Origin: Jiangella aurantiaca
Lineage (GTDB): Bacteria > Actinomycetota > Actinomycetes > Jiangellales > Jiangellaceae
DNA length: 41,203 nt
Direction: 5' to 3'
Assembly (NCBI RefSeq): GCF_004349105.1
Contig: NZ_SMLB01000057.1
Span: 1 to 41,203 of the forward strand
Part shown: positions 8,985-15,843 of the stretch, piece after piece
Position numbering within the stretch: position 1 is the stretch's first letter
How the letters are laid out: each line of letters starts with the position of its first letter
Notes under the pieces: model-generated
What the model saw: only the letters and a program-made list of their open reading frames with translations
Databases searched by the model: none
What the model was told of the DNA's origin: nothing
Program-made: the position numbers and the translations under genes

Positions 8985-9875
8985 ATGAGTTTGCCCGAGC
9001 CCGTGACACTCGCGCTGAGCGAGGCGGGTCTCGATCCCCGATACGTCGAGGACTTGGTCCGGGCCACCCTGGAGGAGGACCTCGGTGGCGGCGAAGACGT
9101 CACCACCGCCGCGACGGTGCCCGCCGACCAGCGGGCCGCCGCCGTGCTCGGAGTCCGCGAGGCCGGCGTGCTCGCCGGGCTCCCGGTGGCCGAGGCGGTC
9201 TTCGCGGCCACCGACGCCGGCGTCGAGATCGAGCGGCACACCGCCGACGGCGCCGAGGTCCAGGCTGGCGCGAAGGTGCTGACGGTGCACGGCCGCACGC
9301 GCCAGCTGCTGCTGGCCGAGCGGACCGCGCTGAACCTCGCCAGCCGGCTGTCCGGCATCGCCACGGCCACCCGGGCCTGGGTCGACGCGCTGGCCGGCAC
9401 GTCCGCCGCCGTTCGCGACACCCGCAAGACCACGCCGCTGCTCCGCCCGCTGGAGAAGTACGCGGTGCGGGTGGGCGGCGGGGTCAACCACCGGTCGACG
9501 CTGTCCGAGTCGGCGCTGATCAAGGACAACCACATCGCCGCGGCCGGCGGCATCACCGCGGCGTTCCAGGCGGTCCGGCGGGCCTATCCGGACATCCCGG
9601 TCGAGATCGAGGTCGACGACGTCGACGGCGCCCGCGAGGCGGTCGAGGCCGGTGCCGATCTGGTGCTGCTGGACAACTTCGGCGTCGACGACGTGCTCGA
9701 GGCCGTGAAGGTGGTGGACGGACGGGCCCGGCTCGAGGTCAGTGGCGGGCTGACGCTGGCGCAAGCCGGCGCGTACGCCGCCACCGGCGTCGACTACCTG
9801 TCCACCGGCGCCCTGACCCACTCCGTCCAGGCGCTGGACCTCGGCCTCGACGTGGTCGCCGTCGAGGCGGAGTAG
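8985..9875 (+). CDS. nadC: Quinolinate phosphoribosyltransferase (carboxylating)
   Basis: 296 aa. It converts quinolinate and PRPP to nicotinate mononucleotide, CO2 and pyrophosphate. Motifs seen: EEDLGGGEDVTT at residues 30-41, RDTRKTTP at 144-151, GGVNHR at 165-170 and IKDNH at 179-183, then the barrel strand VLLDNFGVDDVLEAV. The start ATG at 8985 has an AAGGAG ribosome binding site that overlaps the end of nadB, showing co-translation. It belongs to the nadB-nadC operon, with coaX 65 bp downstream. Confidence 0.96.
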   Translation: MSLPEPVTLALSEAGLDPRYVEDLVRATLEEDLGGGEDVTTAATVPADQRAAAVLGVREAGVLAGLPVAEAVFAATDAGVEIERHTADGAEVQAGAKVLTVHGRTRQLLLAERTALNLASRLSGIATATRAWVDALAGTSAAVRDTRKTTPLLRPLEKYAVRVGGGVNHRSTLSESALIKDNHIAAAGGITAAFQAVRRAYPDIPVEIEVDDVDGAREAVEAGADLVLLDNFGVDDVLEAVKVVDGRARLEVSGGLTLAQAGAYAATGVDYLSTGALTHSVQALDLGLDVVAVEAE

Positions 9876-9930
9876 ACCCAAGGCCGACCGCAAGGTCCCG
9901 GGCGACGGCCAGTCCCACAAGGGAAAGGCA
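9876..9930 (-). repeat. Interspersed intergenic repeat, copy 3 (single, reverse orientation)
   Basis: Read on the minus strand, this segment aligns over about 54 bases with the two tandem copies before lysS at roughly 80% identity by eye. The shared core is CTTTCCCTyGTGGGACT followed by a GC-rich half ending GACCTkGCGGTC. It starts directly after the nadC stop and fills most of the 65-bp gap before coaX. It does not look coding. Confidence 0.7.
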
Positions 9931-9940
9931 ATGAGGCACA

Positions 9941-10723
9941 ATGCTGCTGGCGATCGACGTCGGTAACACCGAGACCGTCATCGGGCTGCTCGACGGTCTC
10001 GAGGTGCGGCACCACTGGCGCGTGGCCACCGTCGCCACGCGCACCACCGACGAGATCATGGCGCTGCTGCGCGGACTGTTCGCGGGGACCGACGAGCCGG
10101 TCGACGGTGTCGCCATCTGCTCGACGGTCCCCGTGGTGCAGCGCGAGATGCGATGGCTCACGCAGCGCTACTACGCCGACGTGCCGTCACTGCTGGTGGA
10201 ACCCGGCGTGAAGACCGGCGTGCCGATCCTGATGGACAACCCGCGCGAGGTCGGCACCGACCGCATCGTCAACGCCCTTGCCGCCATGCACCGGTACGGC
10301 ACCGGACGGCCGTGCATCATCGTCGACTTCGGCACCGCCACGACGTTCGACGTGGTCTCGGCGCGGGGCGAGTACATCGGCGGCGCGATCGCCCCCGGCA
10401 TCGACGTGTCGCTGGAGGCGCTGCGCAACGCCGCGGCCCAGCTGCGCCGGGTCGAGCTGGTCCGGCCCCGGTCGGTCATCGCCAAGAACACGGTCGAGGC
10501 GCTGCAGTCCGGCGCACTGTACGGCTTCAGCGCCCAGGTCGACGGCGTCGTCACCCGCATGGCGACGGAGCTGGGGGTGGGGCTCGACGGTGTCACGGTG
10601 ATCGGGACGGGTGGGCTGGCGCCGCTGGTGCTCGACGAGTCGACCACGATCCAGCACCACGAGCCCTGGCTGACGCTGATGGGCCTGCGGCTGGTGTTCG
10701 ACCGCAACCACCCCGCCGCCTGA
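9941..10723 (+). CDS. coaX: Type III pantothenate kinase
   Basis: 260 aa. It catalyses the first step of CoA synthesis, ATP-dependent phosphorylation of pantothenate. The acetate/sugar kinase-Hsp70-actin fold shows DVGNT at residues 6-10 (phosphate 1 loop), GTDR at 105-108, DFGTATT at 129-135 and GGAIAPG at 147-153, and the length is normal. The start is ATG 9941. Between nadC and this gene sits an intergenic repeat, so the gene may have its own promoter. It works downstream of panC, encoded 2.6 kb away. Confidence 0.95.
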   Translation: MLLAIDVGNTETVIGLLDGLEVRHHWRVATVATRTTDEIMALLRGLFAGTDEPVDGVAICSTVPVVQREMRWLTQRYYADVPSLLVEPGVKTGVPILMDNPREVGTDRIVNALAAMHRYGTGRPCIIVDFGTATTFDVVSARGEYIGGAIAPGIDVSLEALRNAAAQLRRVELVRPRSVIAKNTVEALQSGALYGFSAQVDGVVTRMATELGVGLDGVTVIGTGGLAPLVLDESTTIQHHEPWLTLMGLRLVFDRNHPAA

Positions 10724-10727
10724 CGTG

Positions 10728-10753
10728 GATGGCCCCGGCACACGGGCCTCATC
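10728..10753. terminator. Possible bidirectional terminator between coaX and sigma factor
   Basis: GGCCC (10731-10735) pairs with GGGCC (10744-10748), and flanking GAT/ATC extends the stem with a small bulge. It lies between convergent genes and overlaps the sigma factor stop. There is no T-run. Confidence 0.35.
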
Positions 10754-11657
10754 GGCTGCCGAGCAGCGCGTTGAGGTCGCCGACCGGGCCCAGGTGGTGC
10801 AGCTTGTCGGGGTTGATCTGGTTATGCACGCCGACGACCCGGCCGTCGGCGATGGTCAGCGACAGCACGCCCAGCACGGCGCCGTCGGCGGCGGAGACGC
10901 GGGCACCGCGCTGGCCGTTCACCGTCACCGGCTCCATGACGACGCCCAGCTGGGCGCCGGTGCGGCCCAGATTGGCCAGGAAACGGGCCACCTGCAGCGT
11001 GCCGGTCAGCGGCCTCCGCACCGCCGCGGTCTTGCCGCCGCCGTCGCCGTGGAACACGACCTCCTCGGCGAGCAGGTGCTCCAACGCGGCGACGTCGCCG
11101 TCGCGCACGGCGGCGAAGAACGCGCGGGCCAGCGCGTCGCGGCGGTCGCGCGACGCCTCGAACCGGGGCCGCCGCTCCTCGATGTGCTTGCGGGCGCGGG
11201 TCATCAGCTGCCGGCAGTTGGCCTCGGTGCGCTCCACGATCGCGGCGATCTCGTCGTAGCCGTAGCCGAACACCTCGCGCAGCAGGAACACCGCCCGCTC
11301 CACCGGCGAAAGCGTCTCGAGCACCACGAGGAACGCCGTCGACAGCGTCTCGGTCTCCTCGACCCGCCGGGCGGGGTCGTCATCGCTGGTCAGCAGCGGC
11401 TCCGGCAACCACGGCCCGACGTACTGCTCGCGCCGGTGCCGGGCCGAGCGCAGCGCGTCGATGGCCAGCCGGGTGGTGACGGTGGTGGCGTACGCCTCGG
11501 GGGAGTCCGCGCGGGTGCCCGACTCGGCCGCGCGGTGCATGCGCAGGAACGCCTCCTGCACGACGTCCTCGGCCTCACTGACGCTGCCCAGCATGCGGTA
11601 GGCCACCGAGAACATCAGCGGCCGCAGGTCGTCGTGGGCGACCGCGAGATCGGTCAC
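10749..11657 (-). CDS. ECF41-family RNA polymerase sigma factor with SnoaL-like C-terminal domain
   Basis: 302 aa, GTG start at 11655-11657. Sigma region 2 covers residues 10-75 (SVAYRMLGSVSEAEDVVQEAF) and region 4 about 110-160 (LSPVERAVFLLREVFGYGYDEIA). A C-terminal extension of about 130 aa has a SnoaL/NTF2-like fold. Three known ECF41 hallmarks are present: WLPEP at residues 83-87 in the linker, DGGGK at 205-209 and NPDKL at 282-286. In this family the extension controls sigma activity in place of a separate anti-sigma factor. The divergent neighbour is an epimerase gene, the usual ECF41 partner type, and an ECF41-like promoter lies before it. Confidence 0.95.
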   Translation of the reverse strand: MTDLAVAHDDLRPLMFSVAYRMLGSVSEAEDVVQEAFLRMHRAAESGTRADSPEAYATTVTTRLAIDALRSARHRREQYVGPWLPEPLLTSDDDPARRVEETETLSTAFLVVLETLSPVERAVFLLREVFGYGYDEIAAIVERTEANCRQLMTRARKHIEERRPRFEASRDRRDALARAFFAAVRDGDVAALEHLLAEEVVFHGDGGGKTAAVRRPLTGTLQVARFLANLGRTGAQLGVVMEPVTVNGQRGARVSAADGAVLGVLSLTIADGRVVGVHNQINPDKLHHLGPVGDLNALLGSR

Positions 11658-11667
11658 GCGCCGATCC

Positions 11668-11694
11668 TGTCACAGGACGGCGGGTGTCCACGTC
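11668..11694 (+). promoter_or_regulatory. ECF41-dependent promoter
   Basis: TGTCACA at 11668-11674, a 16-nt spacer, and CGTC at 11691-11694 match the published ECF41 target pattern (TGTCACA in the -35 and CGTC in the -10 region). The site points toward the epimerase gene starting at 11728 and sits directly before the sigma factor gene's start on the other strand. This is a direct sequence match; use by this sigma factor is inferred from proximity. Confidence 0.8.
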
Positions 11695-11727
11695 GGAGGG
11701 GGCAGGACACGAGACGAGGAGAAGGAC

Positions 11728-12663
11728 ATGCGAGTCTTCCTGGCCGGCGCCACCGGCGCCGTGGGACGGTCACTGGTCCCGATGCTGGTCGAGACCGGAC
11801 ACGAGGTGACCGGCAGCACCCGGTCGGAGTCCAAGCTGGCCGAGCTGCGCGCCGCCGGCGCCGAGGGCGTGGTGATGGACGGTCTCGACGCCGGCAGCGT
11901 CATGGCTGCCGTCCGCGCGGCCCGCCCGGACGTCGTCGTCCACCAGCAGACCGCGCTGAGCGCGGGCATGGGTGACATGAGGCGGTTCGACGAGGGATTC
12001 GCGGTCACCAACCGGCTGCGCACCGAGGGCACCGACCACCTGATGGCCGCGGCCCTGGCCGCCGGGGCGACCCGGTTCGTGGCGCAGAGCTTCACGGGCT
12101 GGCCGAACGCGCGCAGCGGCGGATCCGTGAAGACCGAGGACGACCCGCTGGAACCGAACCCGCCGGCCGCGTGCCGCGAGTCGCTGCGAGCCATCCAGTA
12201 CGTGGAGCGGGTCACGACCACCACGCCCGGCATCGACGGGCTGGCCCTGCGTTACGGCGGCTTCTACGGCCGCGGCACCGGGCTGACCGGCGACGAGGTC
12301 CCCGGCCTGCTGCGCAAGCGGCGCTTCCCGATCGTCGGCGGCGGCACCGCGGTGTGGTCGGTCATCCACATCGACGACGCCGCGCGCGCCACGCTCGCGG
12401 CGATCGAGGGCGGCGCGCCCGGCGTCTACAACATCGTCGACGACGACCCCGCGCCGGCCGCGGAGGTCATCACGACGCTGGCCGCCGCGCTCGGCGCGAA
12501 GCCGCCACGGCGGATCCCCGTGTGGCTGGCCCGGCCGCTCATCGGCGAGTTCGGCGTGACGTTCATGACCACGCTGCGCGGCGCGTCCAATGCCAAGGCC
12601 AGGCGCGAGCTCGGCTGGAGGCCCGACCACCCGAGCTGGCGGCAGGGCTTCTCCGAGCGCTGA
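11728..12663 (+). CDS. NAD(P)-dependent epimerase/dehydratase, extended SDR, ECF41 target
   Basis: 311 aa. The N-terminal Rossmann motif GATGAVG is at residues 7-13. RYGGFYGRGT supplies the extended-SDR substrate-side region, and a C-terminal YNIVDDDPAPAAEVI segment matches NAD-dependent epimerase/dehydratases. The substrate is unknown. The GACGAGGAGAAGGAC leader has a good ribosome binding site. Genes of this class (carboxymuconolactone decarboxylase, oxidoreductase or epimerase) are the usual neighbours and targets of ECF41 sigma factors, so it is probably induced by the divergent sigma factor. The physiological signal is not known. Confidence 0.88.
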   Translation: MRVFLAGATGAVGRSLVPMLVETGHEVTGSTRSESKLAELRAAGAEGVVMDGLDAGSVMAAVRAARPDVVVHQQTALSAGMGDMRRFDEGFAVTNRLRTEGTDHLMAAALAAGATRFVAQSFTGWPNARSGGSVKTEDDPLEPNPPAACRESLRAIQYVERVTTTTPGIDGLALRYGGFYGRGTGLTGDEVPGLLRKRRFPIVGGGTAVWSVIHIDDAARATLAAIEGGAPGVYNIVDDDPAPAAEVITTLAAALGAKPPRRIPVWLARPLIGEFGVTFMTTLRGASNAKARRELGWRPDHPSWRQGFSER

Positions 12664-12675
12664 CGGTTCGTCAGC
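12659..12675. terminator. Hairpin over two convergent stop codons
   Basis: GCTGACG (12659-12665) and CGTCAGC (12669-12675) form a perfect 7-bp stem with a 3-nt loop. It contains the TGA of the epimerase gene and the TGA of the minus-strand STAS gene, so one hairpin could end both transcripts. Confidence 0.5.
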
Positions 12676-13003
12676 CGGGCTTCGGCGGGCTGTGCTCGAC
12701 GAACGACCAGCCGTTCGCCTCGATCGCCCGGTGCGCCGGCCCGCTGACGGCGGCGAACGACACCTGGAACCCCGCCGACTGACCGCGCGACGACAGCTCG
12801 CGCAGGAACTCGATGGCGGCGTCGGTCATGCCGGTGACCCGGTGCATGTCGACGACCACGTGGTCGAGCGCGTTCAGCTGCTCCAGGCGGTCGACCTCGT
12901 CGATGGCCGGGCCGAAGGCGTCGTCGGGATCGGTGCCGACCTCGCCGGAGAGGAATACGACGATCTCACGGGCGCCACGGTCGACGACTTCCACTGTGCT
13001 CAT
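12671..13003 (-). CDS. STAS-domain protein (anti-sigma factor antagonist-like)
   Basis: 110 aa from ATG 13001-13003, with ribosome binding sequence GGAGGTGAGG upstream on the minus strand. The frame is open upstream, but that part only translates the tandem repeat. The chain has the STAS pattern: a beta strand (REIVVFLSGEVG), helices, then HVVVDMHRVTGMTDAAIEFLREL, where SpoIIAA-like proteins carry their phosphorylatable Ser/Thr after the DxxxVxxxD stretch. Thr at the VTGMTD position is the candidate. No anti-sigma kinase or general stress sigma gene is adjacent. It may act in a partner-switching pathway encoded elsewhere. Confidence 0.8.
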   Translation of the reverse strand: MSTVEVVDRGAREIVVFLSGEVGTDPDDAFGPAIDEVDRLEQLNALDHVVVDMHRVTGMTDAAIEFLRELSSRGQSAGFQVSFAAVSGPAHRAIEANGWSFVEHSPPKPG

Positions 13004-13105
13004 CGACCTCACCTCCACACCCAGCGTGACAGTCCGCGGTATCGGCGGCAACCAATCCGTGCCTGCCCGCCTGGCCGCGAACGGCCGGGACGGCGCACCG
13101 CGTGG

Positions 13106-13165
13106 TTTCCCTTCCCTCGTGGGACTCGCCGCCGCCTGCGACCTGGCGGTCCGCCTCTGGCTGAG
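13106..13165 (+). repeat. Interspersed repeat, tandem copy 1
   Basis: 60-bp unit starting TTTCCCTTCCCTCGTGGG and ending CTCTGGCTGAG. It is identical to the next unit except for one base near the start and the last few bases. It contains the palindrome GGCGGTCCGCC at 13146-13156. It lies in the gap between the STAS gene and lysS. Confidence 0.85.
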
Positions 13166-13225
13166 TTTCCTTTCCCTCGTGGGACTCGCCGCCGCCTGCG
13201 ACCTGGCGGTCCGCCTCTGGCTAGG
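13166..13225 (+). repeat. Interspersed repeat, tandem copy 2, ending in the lysS promoter
   Basis: Second 60-bp unit of the tandem pair, with the same GGCGGTCCGCC palindrome at 13206-13216. Its last bases run into TAGGCT, the probable -10 box of lysS, only 10 bp before the lysS start codon. A diverged single copy lies after nadC in the opposite orientation. Confidence 0.85.
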
Positions 13226-13227
13226 CT
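13222..13227 (+). promoter_or_regulatory. -10 box for a leaderless lysS transcript
   Basis: TAGGCT lies 8 nt before ATG 13236. No good Shine-Dalgarno sequence precedes the start. Hexamer and spacing are identical to those before nadB. The -35 region would fall inside the second repeat unit. Confidence 0.45.
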
Positions 13228-13235
13228 TGGCCCTC

Positions 13236-14732
13236 ATGAGTGGACTGCCGCCGACCGACGATCAGGATTTGCCCGAACAGATGCGCATCCGGCGCGAGAA
13301 GCGCGCCGAGTTGCTGGCGTCGGGCGAGCCGCCGTATCGTCTCGGATTCCCGCGCAGCCACACCTTCGCCGCGCTCCGGGCGGCTTATCCCGACTTGCCC
13401 GCCGGTACCGAAACCGGCGACCGCGCATCCGTCGCCGGCCGGGTGATCTTCCTGCGCAACACCGGCAAACTCTGCTTTGCCCGGCTGCGCGAAGGCGACG
13501 GCACCGAACTGCAGGTCATGCTCTCGCTCGACCGCGTCGGCGAGGAGAACCTGGCCTCGTGGAAGCACTTGGTCGACATCGGCGATCACGTCGGCGTCGA
13601 AGGTGAGGTCATCGTCAGTAAGCGCGGCGAGCTGTCGGTGACGGCCGACCGCTGGACCATGCTTTCCAAGGCGCTGCGCCCGCTGCCGGTGGCGCACAAG
13701 GATTTGAATGAGGAAACCCGGGTCCGGCAGCGTTACGTCGACCTCATCGTCAATCCGGACGCGCGGACCATGGTGCGAACTCGCGCCACCGTCACGCGGT
13801 CGGTGCGAGAAACGTTGCATCGGCACGGCTACATCGAGGTCGAGACGCCGGTTCTGCAGCTGATCCACGGCGGCGCGGCGGCGCGTCCATTCCAGACGCA
13901 CCTGAATGCGTTCGACATTCCGATGACGTTGCGCATCGCCCTGGAGCTGTACCTCAAGCGGGCCATCGTCGGTGGCGTCGACAAGGTCTACGAGATCGGT
14001 CGCATTTTTCGAAACGAGGGTATCGATTCCACACACAGCCCCGAGTTCACGATGCTCGAGGCCTACGCGGCGTACGGTGACTATGACACGATGGCCGAGC
14101 TCACCCGCGATCTGGTGGTCGACGCCGCGCGCGCCATCGGTACCACCGTCGTGCCCGACGGCCGTGGCGGCGAGATCGACCTCGAGGCGCCCTGGCGGCA
14201 CGTCACCCTGCACGGGGCCGTCTCACAGGCCGTCGGCGAGCACGTCACCATCGACACTCCGGTCGAGCGGTTGCGCGAGCTGGCCGAGAAGCACGAGGTC
14301 GGGCTGGATCCGACGTGGGGCCATGGCGAGGTCGTGCTCGAGCTGTTCGAGAAGCTGGCCGAGCACACGTTCCTGATGCCCACGTTCATCCGCGACTATC
14401 CAGAGGAGGTCCGGCCGCTGGCCCGGCCGCACCGCGACGACCCGCGGCTCACCGAGGCGTGGGACCTCGTCATCCGCGGCGTCGAGATGGGCGTGGCGTA
14501 CTCCGAGTTGGTCGACCCCGTGGTGCAGCGGGAGCGGCTGACGGCGCAGTCGCTCAAGGCCGCCGCCGGCGATCCCGAGGCCATGCAACTGGACGAGGAC
14601 TTCCTGCGGGCCCTCGAATACGGCATGCCGCCCACCGGTGGCATGGGACTGGGAATCGACCGGCTGATGATCCTGCTCACCGACTCGGGCATTCGTGAGA
14701 CGATCTTGTTCCCGCTGGTGAAGCCGGAATGA
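13236..14732 (+). CDS. lysS: Lysyl-tRNA synthetase, class II
   Basis: 498 aa from ATG 13236. It charges tRNA-Lys in the cytoplasm. The N-terminal OB-fold anticodon-binding domain covers about residues 60-150 (VAGRVIFLRNTGKLCFARLREGDG). The catalytic core has class II motif 2 at 258-274 (FRNEGIDSTHSPEFT) and motif 3 at 467-481 (GGMGLGIDRLMILLT), and RIALELYLKRAIVGGVDKVYEIGR precedes motif 2. The frame is open upstream through the repeats, but the start is set by homology, and the upstream part only translates repeat sequence. It overlaps argA by 4 bp. Confidence 0.95.
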   Translation: MSGLPPTDDQDLPEQMRIRREKRAELLASGEPPYRLGFPRSHTFAALRAAYPDLPAGTETGDRASVAGRVIFLRNTGKLCFARLREGDGTELQVMLSLDRVGEENLASWKHLVDIGDHVGVEGEVIVSKRGELSVTADRWTMLSKALRPLPVAHKDLNEETRVRQRYVDLIVNPDARTMVRTRATVTRSVRETLHRHGYIEVETPVLQLIHGGAAARPFQTHLNAFDIPMTLRIALELYLKRAIVGGVDKVYEIGRIFRNEGIDSTHSPEFTMLEAYAAYGDYDTMAELTRDLVVDAARAIGTTVVPDGRGGEIDLEAPWRHVTLHGAVSQAVGEHVTIDTPVERLRELAEKHEVGLDPTWGHGEVVLELFEKLAEHTFLMPTFIRDYPEEVRPLARPHRDDPRLTEAWDLVIRGVEMGVAYSELVDPVVQRERLTAQSLKAAAGDPEAMQLDEDFLRALEYGMPPTGGMGLGIDRLMILLTDSGIRETILFPLVKPE

Positions 14733-15316
14733 CGCCACCGGCCGATATCGAGCCGGATCAGAGCTTTCGGGTGCGGCGGGCGCGTACCGCCGATGTACGG
14801 CACATCCGTGGCCTGCTCGACGGATACGCGGCACAGCGGATCCTGCTATCCAAAGAGACTGTCACCCTCTATGAGGACATCCAGGAGTTCTGGGTGGCCG
14901 AAACGGTTTCGGACGGTGTGCCGGGCACTGTAGTCGGTTGTGGTGCGTTGCACGTCATGTGGGAGGATCTGGCGGAGGTCCGTACCCTCGCCGTCGCACC
15001 GGAATGGCGCCGGCATGGTGTCGGGCACGCGCTGCTCTCCCGTTTGCTGCGGGTGGCCGAAGAACTCGGCGTCGTACGGGTGTTCTGCCTCACGTTCGAG
15101 GTCGACTTCTTCGCCGGGCATGGATTCGAGCGAGTGGAAGGCACGCCGGTAGACACCGACGTCTACGCACAGTTGTTGCGCTCGGCCGACGAAGGAGTTG
15201 CCGAGTTCCTCGACCTCGACCGGGTCAAGCCGAATACTCTGGGTAACGTGCGGATGCTTCGTCGAATGAGCAGCACCTCACAAAACGACCGCGACGACTC
15301 GCGGCAGACGAATTGA
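14729..15316 (+). CDS. argA: GNAT-family amino-acid N-acetyltransferase (N-acetylglutamate synthase)
   Basis: 195 aa, ATG overlapping the lysS stop (ATGA). The GNAT acetyl-CoA loop is at residues 88-103 (LAVAPEWRRHGVGHALL). The segment RILLSKETVTLYEDIQEFWVAE resembles the short actinobacterial N-acetylglutamate synthase described in Mycobacterium tuberculosis (Rv2747). That enzyme starts arginine synthesis by acetylating glutamate or glutamine. The N-terminal kinase-like domain of enterobacterial ArgA is absent, as expected for this short type. Substrate specificity is inferred. It is co-transcribed with lysS, and lsr2 follows 76 bp later. Confidence 0.83.
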   Translation: MTPPADIEPDQSFRVRRARTADVRHIRGLLDGYAAQRILLSKETVTLYEDIQEFWVAETVSDGVPGTVVGCGALHVMWEDLAEVRTLAVAPEWRRHGVGHALLSRLLRVAEELGVVRVFCLTFEVDFFAGHGFERVEGTPVDTDVYAQLLRSADEGVAEFLDLDRVKPNTLGNVRMLRRMSSTSQNDRDDSRQTN

Positions 15317-15341
15317 AAATCAGTGTTCCGGGGCGTAACAA

Positions 15342-15361
15342 TAGTGATGTCACACTAATCT
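15342..15361 (+). promoter_or_regulatory. lsr2 promoter -10 box with overlapping dyad
   Basis: TAATCT at 15356-15361 is a good -10 box, 31 nt before the lsr2 ATG. Overlapping it is TAGTGATGTCACACTA (15342-15357), an imperfect palindrome with arms TAGTG/CACTA. It could bind a repressor, perhaps Lsr2 itself, given the local AT-richness. No clear -35 box was found. Confidence 0.4.
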
Positions 15362-15392
15362 TCGAGTGCACCCCCCGCAGGAAGGACCAACG

Positions 15393-15728
15393 ATGGCGCA
15401 AAAGGTTCAGGTGATTCTGCTCGACGATCTCGATGGCGGTGAAGCCACCGAGACCGTGAGCTTCGCCTTGGACGGAGCCACGTACGAGATCGATCTGTCG
15501 GCCAAGAACGCCGGCAAGCTCCGCGACGCCCTGGCACCGTATGTCGCCTCGGCTCGCCGGGCGTCGGCCCGGCGGGGGCGCGGACGAGCCGCGAACACCG
15601 GCGGGCGGGCCAGCCGCACCGACACGACGGCCATCCGTGAATGGGCTCGCGACCAGGGGCTGAAGGTATCCGACCGGGGTCGCATCCCGTCCGACATCCT
15701 GGCGAAGTACGAGTCCGCTCACGGGTGA
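15393..15728 (+). CDS. lsr2: Nucleoid-associated protein Lsr2
   Basis: 111 aa from ATG 15393, ribosome binding site GGAAGGA 7 nt upstream. Lsr2 is the actinobacterial H-NS-like protein that bridges DNA and silences AT-rich, often horizontally acquired genes. The N-terminal dimerisation domain (residues 1-55, MAQKVQVILLDDLDGGEA, YEIDLSAKNAGKLR) is complete. A basic RR/RGR-rich linker follows. The C-terminal DNA-binding domain has IREWARDQGLKVSDRGRIP with the minor-groove RGR at 95-97. It lies next to lysS and argA, and a strong terminator hairpin follows. Confidence 0.97.
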   Translation: MAQKVQVILLDDLDGGEATETVSFALDGATYEIDLSAKNAGKLRDALAPYVASARRASARRGRGRAANTGGRASRTDTTAIREWARDQGLKVSDRGRIPSDILAKYESAHG

Positions 15729-15783
15729 TGACAAAGTCGTCAACGCATCACCGCGGAGATGTGCACGGCGGATTGACGCGGGA

Positions 15784-15817
15784 AGGGGCCGGCGCCTGGT
15801 TCAGGCGACCGGCCCCT
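15784..15817 (+). terminator. Strong hairpin terminator after lsr2
   Basis: A 15-nt arm (15784-15798, AGGGGCCGGCGCCTG) pairs with 15802-15817 (CAGGCGACCGGCCCCT) around a 3-nt loop, with one bulged A. It lies 56 bp after the lsr2 stop and 27 bp before the end of the convergent hydrolase gene, so it may serve both. No T-run follows, as is common in high-GC actinobacteria. Confidence 0.8.
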
Positions 15818-15843
15818 CGCGTGTCCGGGGAACGGGAGAAAGG

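Noticed and set aside
5938-9009. A 1023-codon open frame on the minus strand opposite panC, nadB and the secreted protein
   Set aside because: Same GC artefact; Arg/Gly/Val-rich, no domain, and the plus strand carries panC and nadB with all their motifs.
12813-13235. N-terminal extension of lysS through the tandem repeat
   Set aside because: The extension only translates the repeat (SLVGLAAACDLAVRLWL twice) and part of the antisense STAS gene. LysRS homology begins at ATG 13236.
13004-13237. N-terminal extension of the STAS protein across the repeat
   Set aside because: A strong ribosome binding site sits right before ATG 13003, and the upstream part is repeat translation (RRTARSQAAASPTRE twice).
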